From NCBI GenBank assembly GCA_963748295.1, contig CAVVIH010000005.1, positions 248,001 through 312,000 on the forward strand: a stretch of 64,000 bases of DNA, given 5' to 3'. The translations under genes and the position numbers were made by a program. The notes below the pieces were generated by a model. That model worked only from the letters and a program-made list of their open reading frames with translations, was not told where the DNA came from and made no database searches. Below are positions 8,810-17,605 of this stretch, piece after piece. This stretch comes from CAVVIH01 sp963748295 (GTDB taxonomy: Bacteria > Acidobacteriota > Vicinamibacteria > Vicinamibacterales > 2-12-FULL-66-21). Positions within the stretch are counted from its first letter, which is position 1; the number at the start of each line of letters is the position of its first letter.

Positions 8810-10939
8810 TTATCGCACCTGAACGTGCGGCTTGGCCTCCGCGTCGCCAGCGCCCAGCGCCGGGTGGCCGCCTTCGCGCGGATTCGACGGTCCGCGCTCC
8901 GGCGGGCCAGGCCGAACGCCGAGCGGCGAGGACGTCGAGTCATCGAGCCGCTTGACCCGCCCCTCCAGAACGGTCATCAAGGCGCGGAGGCCGTCCATCG
9001 CGCTCGTGCGGCGAACCAGGTCCGGCGAGATGCCAAAGAACTGGACCGGCACCTCGAACATCTCTGCTTTGTTGCGCAGCAGCAGCGTCAGGAGGTGCTG
9101 GTTCGCGAGCTTGTCGGTCAGCAGGCCAGGTACTCGCAGCGCGACGCTGGCGCGAACAGCCCGCACGGCCGAAAGGGTGTCGGAAATATAGCGGCCATAC
9201 AACGCAAGGTAGAGAAAGCTCAGCACGTGGCTGCCGACGTAGCTGATCGCGCCAAGGAGCGCCCGGTGCTGGTATCGCAGCCGGTACGAAGCCTGGATGT
9301 CGCGCACCGACAAGCGCCGGCTGCCCCACACGGCATCGAGCCGTCCGAGGCTGAGGTGTGACGCAAGGCTCGCGACGTCTTCGCCGTTGTACATCCCGGA
9401 GGATTCGAACATCACGAGGTAGTCGAAATTCCCCTGCTCGAGCGCCGACCGGAGTGTGGCATCACGCGGCGCTTCCGGGCCTTCGAGACGGCGAACCGCG
9501 AACCCCAGCTCGCTGACGAACTGCGCATCGAGATCGGCGGGACCGTCGTGGAAGACCGTCAGCTCCACCGGCAAGTCCCGAATTCCCGCGCGAACCATCT
9601 CGAGGAGGCTTTGCGCGATCTTGTTCGCCGTGTTCGCCTCGTACAGCAGCACCGCGACCTTCGTCGTCGCGTGCCACCTGGCCAGAAACGCGTCGACGAA
9701 CGGGCCGAGGATCTTCGTCGCATCGTGACGGCCGGTCAGGCCCTCCTCGTAGTTGGCCACCCTGACGAGCCGAGGGTCCTCGAGCGACTCGAGCCTCCCG
9801 AGCGGCACGTACGGCGCTCCGGTCTCGGCGCCCGCGGGATCGTTCAGCAAGTAGTGCGTGATGAGGCACGGGGTTGCGATCGACGCCAGGCGTCCCTTCT
9901 CTTTCAGGTAGAACACCGCCTTGTCGATGATGTCGACCGCGCTGTTGCCGGTGATCTCCGCGTCGGCCTGGATGTTGGTGATGAGCAGCTTGACCGCCGT
10001 CAGGTTGCGGGAGAGCGCATCGCTCAAGCCGGGCGTGAGATACGACGGAAACAGGCTCGAGTGCTGGGTGCCGGGCGCGTAGACGATCAGGTCGGCTTCC
10101 GCGATTGCCACGGCGAGCCGGGGGTTGAGGCGCACCGAGGCAGCGCGCGCGGCGAGCGCCCGCGCAAGCTCCGGCCGGGCGCAGCTGGCCAGATCCTGAC
10201 TCTCCCGCTCGGTCAGCCGCCGTTCGAGCAGATAGATGTCGTCAATCCGGTTCCGCCGTTTGGCGTCGACGATGTCCTCCTCACTGCCGAGGAGTCGTCC
10301 GTCGGCGTCGATCGCGACCAGGTAGGCGTCGGTGCCGTCCGTCACATTCTCGATGAGCCCGGCCGGCAGGCCGAGCAGCTGCGAGTAGTCGTCCACCGCC
10401 GCATTGAAGCTGCGATCGCACAGGAGAAAAGCCCCTGCGAACGCGAGGTTTCCGACGCTGCAATCGGCGAAGTCGAACGGCGCGTCGCTCTCGCGGAGCG
10501 CCTCCGCAAAGCTGCCGAGCCTCGACGCGACCGCAGACCGTAGCGCCTGCGGCAGCGTCGAAGCTAAATATGCAAGGTCGTTCAGCCTGGGATCGTGGGG
10601 CTGGGCGCCTGCCACCGCGTCAGCGAGCTCGGCGCCGGTCGAGCGATCTCTCAGGCTCGTGTCGAGCCGGACATCGAGGAGATCGATCAGCGCGGGCGGC
10701 GCGGTCGCCAGCAGACGGGACAGGCGTGAGGCGTTCTTCCTGAAATCCGACGGCCCCAGCGCGTCGCCCAGAAACCGTCGCACCTCGCCGGTCGACGCGC
10801 CGTCGTCGTATCCGTTGATTGCGAGGGTGAGCGAGATGCGCGGATTCGCAACGAGCTGGGACGTCAGCGCGCCCGAGCCTCGTCCGCCCGAGAAAAGCAC
10901 GACGCGCAGTTGCGAGCGTCGCGACTGATGCGAGGGCAC
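8810..10939 (-). CDS. Fusion of CofD/YvcK-type domain with a glycosyltransferase-like domain
   Basis: 709 residues, GTG start at 10939. Residues 12-425 match the 2-phospho-lactate transferase CofD / YvcK superfamily: nucleotide-binding SGGRGSGALT, the INGYDDGASTGEVRR segment, GPSDFRKN, and later VYAPGTQHSSLFPS. From about residue 430 a second module begins (VAVLLYEANTANKI) with a GT2/DPM-like pattern: SGMYNGEDV, WGSRRLSVRDI and two hydrophobic stretches near YVGSHVLSFLYLALYG. The last 65 residues are Pro/Gly-rich. CofD links a phospho-acid to an alcohol; YvcK binds UDP-sugars. No other F420 gene is present, so the activity is open. It is first in an operon with the nucleotidyltransferase and the GT2. 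Confidence 0.8.
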   Translation of the reverse strand: MPSHQSRRSQLRVVLFSGGRGSGALTSQLVANPRISLTLAINGYDDGASTGEVRRFLGDALGPSDFRKNASRLSRLLATAPPALIDLLDVRLDTSLRDRSTGAELADAVAGAQPHDPRLNDLAYLASTLPQALRSAVASRLGSFAEALRESDAPFDFADCSVGNLAFAGAFLLCDRSFNAAVDDYSQLLGLPAGLIENVTDGTDAYLVAIDADGRLLGSEEDIVDAKRRNRIDDIYLLERRLTERESQDLASCARPELARALAARAASVRLNPRLAVAIAEADLIVYAPGTQHSSLFPSYLTPGLSDALSRNLTAVKLLITNIQADAEITGNSAVDIIDKAVFYLKEKGRLASIATPCLITHYLLNDPAGAETGAPYVPLGRLESLEDPRLVRVANYEEGLTGRHDATKILGPFVDAFLARWHATTKVAVLLYEANTANKIAQSLLEMVRAGIRDLPVELTVFHDGPADLDAQFVSELGFAVRRLEGPEAPRDATLRSALEQGNFDYLVMFESSGMYNGEDVASLASHLSLGRLDAVWGSRRLSVRDIQASYRLRYQHRALLGAISYVGSHVLSFLYLALYGRYISDTLSAVRAVRASVALRVPGLLTDKLANQHLLTLLLRNKAEMFEVPVQFFGISPDLVRRTSAMDGLRALMTVLEGRVKRLDDSTSSPLGVRPGPPERGPSNPREGGHPALGAGDAEAKPHVQVR

Positions 10940-10944
10940 GCCAC

Positions 10945-10950
10945 ATTATC
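10945..10950 (-). promoter_or_regulatory. Extended -10 box of the CofD-like fusion operon, leaderless geometry
   Basis: GATAAT preceded by TGC on the minus strand (TGnGATAAT). Only 5 nt separate it from the GTG start at 10939, so transcription would begin at or within 1 nt of the start codon. No clear -35 element. Confidence 0.55.
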
Positions 10951-11020
10951 GCATCAGCTGACGCCGCACGCCGGGTGCCTGCTGCGCAATATTCGCGGCG
11001 CCGATACGACAGAATGGCCG

Positions 11021-11026
11021 ATATAA
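11021..11026 (+). promoter_or_regulatory. Consensus -10 box of the methyltransferase gene
   Basis: A perfect TATAAT lies 11 nt before the ATG at 11038, which would leave a leader of only about 5 nt. The -35 region is poor. Confidence 0.5.
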
Positions 11027-11037
11027 TGGGTCCACCG

Positions 11038-12000
11038 ATGCAGGCTTCAACCGAACAGACGATGGAGCACGTTCCGTGCTTCCTGTGCGGGGCGGACGAT
11101 CCACATGTGCTCTACGAGGCACGCCACGGACACGAGGACGGAGAAGATCTGATCCACAAGTTCCGTGCATCAGGCGACGAGCTGCTGATCGACCGGCTCG
11201 TCCAGTGCCGGCAGTGTTCGTTCCAATACATCAACCCGCGGCTGCGCGGGGACCTCATTCTGTCGAGCTATTCGCAGGGGGACGACCCGGCGTACGTCTC
11301 GCAGCTCGCGGCCCGCGAGCGGACCTTCCTGCGGTCGCTGGCGGACATCGAAAAGCTCACAGGCGGCAAAGGCAAGCTGCTCGACATCGGAACCGCCGCC
11401 GGCGCGTTCGTCGCGGTGGCGAGATCGAAGGGCTGGGATGCCGAAGGGTGCGAGCCCAACCGCTGGCTCGCCGAATGGGGATCGCGGCATTACGGCATCA
11501 CCATCCAGCCAGGCAGCGTCTTCGAGCAGTCCTACGAGGCGGGCACGTTCGACGTCATCACGTTGTGGGATGTCATCGAGCACACGCTGAACCCCCGCGA
11601 GGTCCTCGATCGGTGCCGCGAGCTCCTCAAGCCAGGCGGCGTGCTCATCGTCAACTACCCGGATGCCGGCAGCTGGATTGCCCGCATGCTGGGGCGCCGC
11701 TGGCCGTTCCTGACATCCGTGCACCTCTACTACTTCGATCGCGGAACGATCCGCGAGATGCTGACGGCGACCGGGTTCAAGACGGAGACGGTCAAGCCGC
11801 ACGTCCAGTGGCTGGAGCTCGACTACATTCTGATGAGGGGCGCGGTGGTCAGCGAGTGGATCTCGACGACGGCCCGCTCCGTCGTCCAGCGGGTCGGGGC
11901 GTCGCGAGCGCAGGTGCCGTACTGGCTCGGCCAGACCTTCGTGGCCGCCAGGCGCACCCTGCTCGTGGTGTCGGCGTTCTTCCCCGAACTGGCGTCCTGA
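11038..12000 (+). CDS. SAM-dependent methyltransferase (Methyltransf_23 type) with N-terminal Cys motif
   Basis: 320 residues from the ATG at 11038 (an ATG at 11062 is an alternative). A Cys pair near the N-terminus (CFLCG) and another at CRQC form a likely zinc knuckle, as in sugar C-methyltransferases of the NovU/TylC3 type. The Rossmann SAM motif is LLDIGTAAGAF (about residue 114), followed by the acidic GCEPN and post-I FDVITLWDVIEH. It is divergent from the CofD-like fusion and probably acts in the same glycan locus. Substrate not determined. Confidence 0.8.
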   Translation: MQASTEQTMEHVPCFLCGADDPHVLYEARHGHEDGEDLIHKFRASGDELLIDRLVQCRQCSFQYINPRLRGDLILSSYSQGDDPAYVSQLAARERTFLRSLADIEKLTGGKGKLLDIGTAAGAFVAVARSKGWDAEGCEPNRWLAEWGSRHYGITIQPGSVFEQSYEAGTFDVITLWDVIEHTLNPREVLDRCRELLKPGGVLIVNYPDAGSWIARMLGRRWPFLTSVHLYYFDRGTIREMLTATGFKTETVKPHVQWLELDYILMRGAVVSEWISTTARSVVQRVGASRAQVPYWLGQTFVAARRTLLVVSAFFPELAS

Positions 12001-12005
12001 GACGG

Positions 12006-13340
12006 CTAACGCCGCACGCTTCCGTCGGCGGCGACGCCGAGCTCCCGGAGCACGAACTGCGGCCGCTGCCGCGCGAACTCGAGCATCCCGCCGAAGGCGC
12101 TCTCCATCTGGGCGTTCGAGTACGGCTTCACCGGATCCGCCGTCGCCGCTTCGCGGATCTGGGCGGTCATGAACGCGACCTGACGCTCGAGCCAGCCCTG
12201 GCCGGTCGAGTCCGTTCGCATCGCAATTTCCGCACACCGCTGCAGGGCCGCGGCGTACACGCCGCGGAGGCCGCCCTCTTCCATCCCGCGCCGGACGAGA
12301 ACGTTCGTGTCGATCTTGTCCCAGATGTCATACGTGGTCGAGCGGAACGAGCTGTCCTTGTCCCAGGGGATCAACTGGTGGCGGGTGCTGTCTTCGAATC
12401 TGTACAGATAGAAGTTGTTCATGCCCCAGTTGCCGAGGATGCCGTCGGCGTCGGCGATGAAGTTCTCGATCGCGATATAGCTCATCAGTTTCTCGAGATC
12501 GATTTGCTCGCTGGCCAGGGTGAGGAACTGACTCGAAGGCGATTCGCTGAACGCCCACACCATCTCGCGGATCGGGCGAAATAGCGTGGCCATCGATTCC
12601 GATTCGTGCGTCTGGGCCTCGAAGATCTCGGCGTACGGCTCGAGGTCCGATCCCAGATACTCGAAGTTATACGGGACGTCCTTCCAGTTGAACTCGTACA
12701 GATAGCCGTCGTTTTGGCCAAACTGCCGCTTGAGGAACTGCTTGTCGATGGATTCGACAATCGCGTACAGCCCGACGTATTCGTTGTTGACGAACAGCCG
12801 CGCGTGCGTTTCGCGCGGCGCGCGGATGCCCATTTCCTCGAACAGCAGCATCGCGATCCGCTCGCGAATCATCGAGGGATCCTGCAGGAAGTTGTCGAGC
12901 ACGAGCGACTTGAGCCCGAGGAACTCCTGGCCGGAGGAGTACTCGTTGAAATCGACCTTCAGTCCGGGCTTGGACCCGCTGCGCGTGCCGCTGCCGCGCG
13001 ACCGGATGCCGACGTTGCGCACGACCTGGTCGCGCCATCGCATGTCGGCGAGGTAGTAGGTGTTCTCGCGGAACTCCTCTTTGAGCTGCACCCAGTCCCG
13101 CGTGTTGACCGTCAGATACAGGTCGTGGATCACCGTGGGGTCGAACAGTGCGTTCGCCGACAACGATCCGCCGGTCGGCGGCGGCGCCGACGGCGGCACC
13201 GTCGATGGCGGCGTGCCGCGCGGAACGGCGTGGCCGGTCGGCGGCCCCGTCCGTGGGCGTGACTGCGAAGCGGCGAGCGATGGAACCAGCGCCGTGAGAA
13301 CGAGTGCCGTGACACCCTGCGCGAACAGCTTAGTCATCAT
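12006..13340 (-). CDS. CotH-like kinase, exported
   Basis: 444 residues from the first of two ATGs at 13340. A signal peptide (ALVLTALVPSLAAS) is followed by a Pro/Thr-rich linker. The CotH family is recognised from the conserved core: NVGIRSRGSGTR, LKVDFNEY, the NNEYVGLYAIVE strand-loop and IPWDKDSSF near residue 355. CotH proteins are atypical kinases; Bacillus CotH phosphorylates spore-coat proteins, and exported homologues in Gram-negatives are uncharacterised. It is convergent with the methyltransferase gene, 5 nt apart. The target is not visible, though secreted Ser/Thr-rich lipoproteins nearby are candidates (inference). Confidence 0.85.
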   Translation of the reverse strand: MMTKLFAQGVTALVLTALVPSLAASQSRPRTGPPTGHAVPRGTPPSTVPPSAPPPTGGSLSANALFDPTVIHDLYLTVNTRDWVQLKEEFRENTYYLADMRWRDQVVRNVGIRSRGSGTRSGSKPGLKVDFNEYSSGQEFLGLKSLVLDNFLQDPSMIRERIAMLLFEEMGIRAPRETHARLFVNNEYVGLYAIVESIDKQFLKRQFGQNDGYLYEFNWKDVPYNFEYLGSDLEPYAEIFEAQTHESESMATLFRPIREMVWAFSESPSSQFLTLASEQIDLEKLMSYIAIENFIADADGILGNWGMNNFYLYRFEDSTRHQLIPWDKDSSFRSTTYDIWDKIDTNVLVRRGMEEGGLRGVYAAALQRCAEIAMRTDSTGQGWLERQVAFMTAQIREAATADPVKPYSNAQMESAFGGMLEFARQRPQFVLRELGVAADGSVRR

Positions 13341-13578
13341 GAGCCGACCAAATCGACAACATACGGGCGACCAGAGTCGCCGCGCAGAAACGTGCATGTT
13401 GGTGGTTGTAGATCCGAGTGGCGAATCTCTTAGCCCCGGTGCATGAGCAAGAGGCATTCCCGTTCAAAATGCCTACGAGCCTGTCTGTTAACGCTCCAGG
13501 TGGCTGTGCGGTTGCAGTCGTGCTCGTTCCGGAGGATTACAGTTGTGAGAGGGAAGAACGGAACTGTGATCGCCCAGG

Positions 13579-13722
13579 CTATCGGCGCGTCCCGCGGCCG
13601 GTCCAGCGGCGCAGACGGATCAGCGTGGGCTGCACCATGAGCAGGCAGACGCCGAAGCAGATGCCGCCACAGATGAACACCGCGAACGTCGTGACTTCCC
13701 GAACGAGGGAGCGATGACGCAT
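13579..13722 (-). CDS. Possible 47-residue membrane protein
   Basis: A short open frame from the ATG at 13722 encodes one hydrophobic helix (TFAVFICGGICFGVCLLMV) followed by an Arg-rich tail. There is no ribosome site and no family match I recognise. It is the only plausible coding content in the 555-base gap between the CotH gene and the regulator at 13896; the rest of that gap shows nothing else. Confidence 0.3.
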   Translation of the reverse strand: MRHRSLVREVTTFAVFICGGICFGVCLLMVQPTLIRLRRWTGRGTRR

Positions 13723-13895
13723 CGGGCGATAAGTATGCGGCAATCGCAATCCGGACATTTTTCTTATAGAAATTCCGCCTGCCCGGACAGCGCCAGCGAC
13801 TTTGCCCGCTGCAAATCCACGGCCGGCCGGATATTCTGGTAAGAAATCGGCGGTCTGCACTCGCTCCCCCTGCACAACCAGTCCGGACTACTGTC

Positions 13896-14577
13896 ATGAG
13901 GGCTCAAGCTGCGCCCCTTCGGCCGCGCCGTGGCCGTCCGCGCAAATTCGCCGGCCCCTCGCGGGCCGTCACGCTCACGCTTCCGGAGAGCACGATCGCG
14001 ATGCTCACGTCGATCGACCACGATCTGAGCCGTGCCATCGTCCGCCTTGCCGAGGAGCGATCGCCGAAGCGCGCGCACAAAGCCGCGGAGCTCGCGACCT
14101 TCGGCCGGCACGCCGTGATCCTCGTCAGGCCGAACGCCGACGCTGAAGCAGCGGACCGGCGTCGATCTGGTGCCGCTGCCCGACGGGCGCGCATTGATCT
14201 CGTTCGAGCGCCCCACGACCATCGAGGGGCTCGAGCTGACGGTCGCCGACGCGGTGGACGATCCCCGGCTGGCTCGCCAGGATCGCGCGGTCGTCATCCT
14301 GAGCCCGTCGACGACGTATCACTGGAAGTTCACGTGGGGTAGCGACGTGCGGCTCGTCCTGCGCGAGGGCGGTCTGATGGGGAACGCCCTCTATGACTTC
14401 GGGCTGCCGGCGCCGGACGGCCGCTACACGCCGAGTCCGCACTACGCTTATCTCGGCGCGCCGGTGGGCCGCAGCGGCAACGAGTCCGCGTCGATCCCCG
14501 GCACGGTCTATCGGAACGTATGGCTGGGCAACCGGCCGAGGCCGGAGTCGCTGGGCAGCGCGTTGGTAGTGAGATGA
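13896..14577 (+). CDS. Chimeric gene: ribbon-helix-helix-like regulator N-terminus with lectin-like C-terminus (frameshifted near 14140)
   Basis: The 5' part reads a DNA-binding-like protein: basic GRPRKFAGPSRAV, a beta strand (TLTLPES) and two helices, as in RHH-type regulators. At about 14140 the frame shifts by one; removing a single G gives RPNA-TLKQRTGVDLVPLPDG and the protein continues through the normal second domain (DGRALISFERPTTIEGLEL). From about 14280 the sequence instead matches the C-terminal domain of the lipoprotein at 1918: YHWKFTWG against YFWKFTWG, then a shared PG-V-NVW ending. A DNA-binding head on an extracellular-type domain makes little sense as one protein, so this looks like a deletion or assembly join between two genes. 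Confidence 0.6.
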
Positions 14578-14579
14578 AT

Positions 14580-14680
14580 CAGGGACCGGGGGCCGGGAGC
14601 CGGGGACCGGAAGGCACCGAGTGGGCATTCACAATTCGTGTTTTTCCTGGCCCCTGACCCCTGGGCCCAGGCCCCTGATT
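14580..14680. repeat. Palindromic GGGGCCAGG-type array, copy 1
   Basis: G-rich left arm (14581-14613, GGGACCGGGGGCCGGG) and C-rich right arm (14646-14678, CCTGGCCCCTGACCCC) around an AT-rich turn. The same unit family is found at 23096. It sits just upstream of the promoter of the SGNH hydrolase gene. Confidence 0.8.
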
Positions 14681-14688
14681 GTGATAAT
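14680..14688 (+). promoter_or_regulatory. Extended -10 box of the SGNH hydrolase gene
   Basis: TGTGATAAT fits the extended -10 consensus. Transcription would start near 14695, next to an in-frame GTG at 14694 and 8 nt before the ATG at 14703, so the mRNA is leaderless or nearly so. Confidence 0.55.
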
Positions 14689-14702
14689 TTAGAGTGTTGG
14701 TC

Positions 14703-15485
14703 ATGGACAGGCGGCAGTTCCTGGTGGGTATCGGTGTCTTCGTGGTGTCCGCCTGCGGCGGCTCACGTCCCGGTCCGGGTCCGACGCCCATCGACCAACC
14801 GCCGCCGCCTCCTCCACCCCCGCCACCGCAGCCGGCGCCCGTGCTCGGAATCAACCGGATTCTGACCTTCGGCGACAGCATGACGGCCGGGACCACGTCG
14901 CCGGCGGTGCCGCAGTTTCGGACCGCGTTGTCGGCCGGGATCCCGTTCTCCTATCCGTTCAAGCTGAGCGCGCTTCTCACCCAGCGCTACAGCAATCAGG
15001 AGATCGTCGTGCTCAACGGCGGCATCGCCGGCAAGAAGGCGACCGAGGATCGATCACGCATCGGCGGCGTCATGGCCGAGGCCGACGCGCAATTGCTGGT
15101 GCTGATGGAAGGCGCGAACGACCTGCTCAGCATCTTCATCCCGCCGATTCCCGAGAGCCCGAACGCGGTGATCAGAGGCGCCGTGGATGCGATGGAAGAC
15201 ATGGTCCGCGAGGCGATGGCCCGACGGATGGAAGTCATCGTCGTCAACCTGCCGCCGCAGCGCGAGAGTGGTCCGCGTGGCGCCGCGGCCAAGTATGTCG
15301 GGCAGTACAATTCGATGCTCCAACAGATGGCCGCGAAGAAGGGGGCGCGATTCGTCGATCTGCATTCGCAGTTCGATCTCTCCCTCATCGGCGTGGACGG
15401 CCTTCATCCAACGGAAGCGGGATACGAAAAAATTGCCGAAGTCATCCGGACGGCGATAGGCAATGCGTTCGAACGTCCGGCGTAA
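14703..15485 (+). CDS. SGNH/GDSL-family hydrolase, Tat-type lipoprotein
   Basis: 260 residues from the ATG at 14703 (an in-frame GTG at 14694 is possible). The N-terminus has twin arginines (DRRQFL) and a lipobox (VSAC), so it is probably exported by Tat and lipidated. A poly-Pro linker follows. Block I is TFGDSMTAG with the nucleophile Ser, the block III Asn is in GANDLL, and block V is DGLHPTEAGY with the catalytic Asp and His. These enzymes are esterases or lipases, and some remove acyl groups from glycans. The neighbouring GT-C gene overlaps its 3' end by 23 nt, so they are probably co-expressed. Confidence 0.85.
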   Translation: MDRRQFLVGIGVFVVSACGGSRPGPGPTPIDQPPPPPPPPPPQPAPVLGINRILTFGDSMTAGTTSPAVPQFRTALSAGIPFSYPFKLSALLTQRYSNQEIVVLNGGIAGKKATEDRSRIGGVMAEADAQLLVLMEGANDLLSIFIPPIPESPNAVIRGAVDAMEDMVREAMARRMEVIVVNLPPQRESGPRGAAAKYVGQYNSMLQQMAAKKGARFVDLHSQFDLSLIGVDGLHPTEAGYEKIAEVIRTAIGNAFERPA

Positions 15486-17580
15486 TCCACTCTTCCGCTC
15501 AGTTCCCACACTGATAGTTTCTGTTTGCGCCCTGCTGACGCTGCTCTTCGCGATCATGCACGCGCGTCTGCTTCGCACCAGCGGGCTCACGGCAATTCCG
15601 CAGAGCGCGGAACTGCACGGCGTCATCATCCCGCCCGCCGAGGCCAGCTACCGTTTTCTTCTCGAGACCCGCGCAAGGGTCGAGCTTCTGCTCGATGGAC
15701 GCGCAGTCGCCGACAGCACGATGGTGACCGGATCGATGCCGGTGCGGCTCGAGCGCCGCCAGCACGACCTGCGCCTCCGATACGCCAGCGGCGGCGGTAA
15801 CTCGCGACTCACGGTCCTCTGGGCGCGCGACGATGGCCACTTCCGGCCGGTACCGCAGATGCTCCTGGTGCCCGAGCGGGTTCCGCTTGGCGAAGTCGAT
15901 CAGCGCCGCGTGCTGGATCGGCTCGCACTGGCCGTGCCGATTTTGTGGCTCGCTATCGCGGTCGGCACGCTGCCGTGGCTCGTTCGGCGCTGGACCCCCT
16001 CGTCGACACCGCCGACAGCCGTCCTGCTCGCGGCGGCGGCGCTGTTCGCGATTGGCGTCTGGTGGGGCGCGCCAGGACCCGCAAGCTGGGCGCCGGACGA
16101 AATCGGGCCGATCGACGTCCGTACCGGCGTGCAAGCAGCCTTCGCGGGCGGCTGGGCCAGCATCTATCCACCGTTCCACCATGCGATCATCGCGGCTCTC
16201 TACCTTCCCTTCGAGGCCGCACTTGCCGCCGGCATCGGCGATCCGGAAGACGTAGTCTGGTCCGGCGCCCTGCTGCTGGTGGCGCGATCGCTCAGCATCC
16301 TGATGGCGGTCGGCATCGTGTGGCTGGTGCACAGGATTGCCTTCGAGCAGTTCGGAGAGTCGGCTGCGGCGTTCGCGGCGTGGATCACGCTGGCGATGCT
16401 GCCGCTCACCTACTATGCGAAAACGGCCAACCTCGATGTGCCATACGTCTTCTGGCTGACGCTGTCGATGCTCTTCTTCGCGCGGCTGTGCAACCGGACG
16501 GCGAGACCGTCGGACTTCTACTTCTTCACGCTCTTCGCGGTCGTCGCTGTCTGCACGAAGGATCAGGCCTACGGCTTCTATGTCCTGCCCGCGATCTATC
16601 TGTTGATTGCGAGCCTGCTTGGACCACGAGCCGTTGCGCGCGGCTGGCCGGCGGTTCCTTCGCGGCGCGTGCTGGGCATCATGGCCGGCGTCGCGGTTGC
16701 GGCATTTGCGATCCTGCACAATCTGCCGTTCAACGTTTCGGGCTTTGCCGAGCATGTCCGCCTGATCGCAGGCCCTGGCAGCGCACGCTACGCGATGTTC
16801 CCGAATACGGCAGATGGTCACGTGCAGATGGCACTGGCCAGCATCCGCCAGCTGGGTCTGGTGATGAGCTGGCCGGTGCTAGCGATCTGTGTGATTGCGG
16901 TAAGCGTTGCTGCAGCGAAGCGCGTGCAGGTCCTGTTGTGGCTGCTGCTTCCGTCCATCTCGTACTACCTGACGTTCATCTCGGTCGTGCGGTATCACTA
17001 CGACCGGTTCTTTCTCGGGGTTGGTGTTGTGTTGGCGATTGCGGCAGGCTGGGGGCTCGCCCGCTGGGTCGCGCAACCGCGAAGCCGGACGTTGAAGCGG
17101 GCGGCGATCGCCGGCGTGTTGATCTACGCCGTGGCGCGGCCGCTCGCGCTGGATGTGATGATCGTGAACGACCCGCGCTACGGCGTCGAAGAATGGCTGC
17201 GCGATCATGTCGCGCCGGCCCAACGGGTGGCCGGTATCGGTCCCGATGCGCAGCTGCCGAGGTCGTCCCGAAGCCCGTGGACGCCCGCGCGCCTCAACCC
17301 GGAGCTGCTGAACGACAGGCGGCCCGAGTTTCTGATCGTGAACGTCGGCTTCGCCGCGCGGGCAAAAGAGGGTTCCCCGGCGCATCAGACGTTCGAGCTG
17401 CTGGATTCGGGAGCCACTGATTACCGCCGCGTCGCGCGCTTTCGAGGTCGCGTGCTTGCTCCCCTCTCATGGGAGCAGCGTTTCCAGCGACTGACCGACG
17501 ATCCCTTCACGAATCTAACGAAGGTGAATCCAACGATCGACGTCTACGTACGCAGGGATGTGCCTGGCGTTCGTGATTAG
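15463..17580 (+). CDS. GT-C glycosyltransferase with N-terminal PA14-like domain
   Basis: 705 residues. After one membrane anchor (residues 12-32) comes a soluble beta domain (about 45-145) with the PA14-like pattern FLLETRARVELLLDGRAV...LRLRYASG. The remainder is a polytopic GT-C enzyme of the PMT/ArnT type: the acidic first loop (WAPDEIGPID), many membrane helices, and YYAKTANLDVPYVF. GT-C enzymes transfer sugar from polyprenyl phosphate on the periplasmic face. PA14 is a carbohydrate-binding fold, so its fusion to a transferase could hold the acceptor (inference). It is convergent with the gene at 17852 across the large hairpin. Confidence 0.8.
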   Translation: MRSNVRRNPLFRSVPTLIVSVCALLTLLFAIMHARLLRTSGLTAIPQSAELHGVIIPPAEASYRFLLETRARVELLLDGRAVADSTMVTGSMPVRLERRQHDLRLRYASGGGNSRLTVLWARDDGHFRPVPQMLLVPERVPLGEVDQRRVLDRLALAVPILWLAIAVGTLPWLVRRWTPSSTPPTAVLLAAAALFAIGVWWGAPGPASWAPDEIGPIDVRTGVQAAFAGGWASIYPPFHHAIIAALYLPFEAALAAGIGDPEDVVWSGALLLVARSLSILMAVGIVWLVHRIAFEQFGESAAAFAAWITLAMLPLTYYAKTANLDVPYVFWLTLSMLFFARLCNRTARPSDFYFFTLFAVVAVCTKDQAYGFYVLPAIYLLIASLLGPRAVARGWPAVPSRRVLGIMAGVAVAAFAILHNLPFNVSGFAEHVRLIAGPGSARYAMFPNTADGHVQMALASIRQLGLVMSWPVLAICVIAVSVAAAKRVQVLLWLLLPSISYYLTFISVVRYHYDRFFLGVGVVLAIAAGWGLARWVAQPRSRTLKRAAIAGVLIYAVARPLALDVMIVNDPRYGVEEWLRDHVAPAQRVAGIGPDAQLPRSSRSPWTPARLNPELLNDRRPEFLIVNVGFAARAKEGSPAHQTFELLDSGATDYRRVARFRGRVLAPLSWEQRFQRLTDDPFTNLTKVNPTIDVYVRRDVPGVRD

Positions 17581-17605
17581 CGAGCCTGCACGGACCAAAC
17601 GGTAA

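Noticed and set aside
8810..10939. F420 biosynthesis gene cofD
   Set aside because: Only the superfamily fold is shared; no other F420 gene is present and the protein carries a glycosyltransferase-like half.
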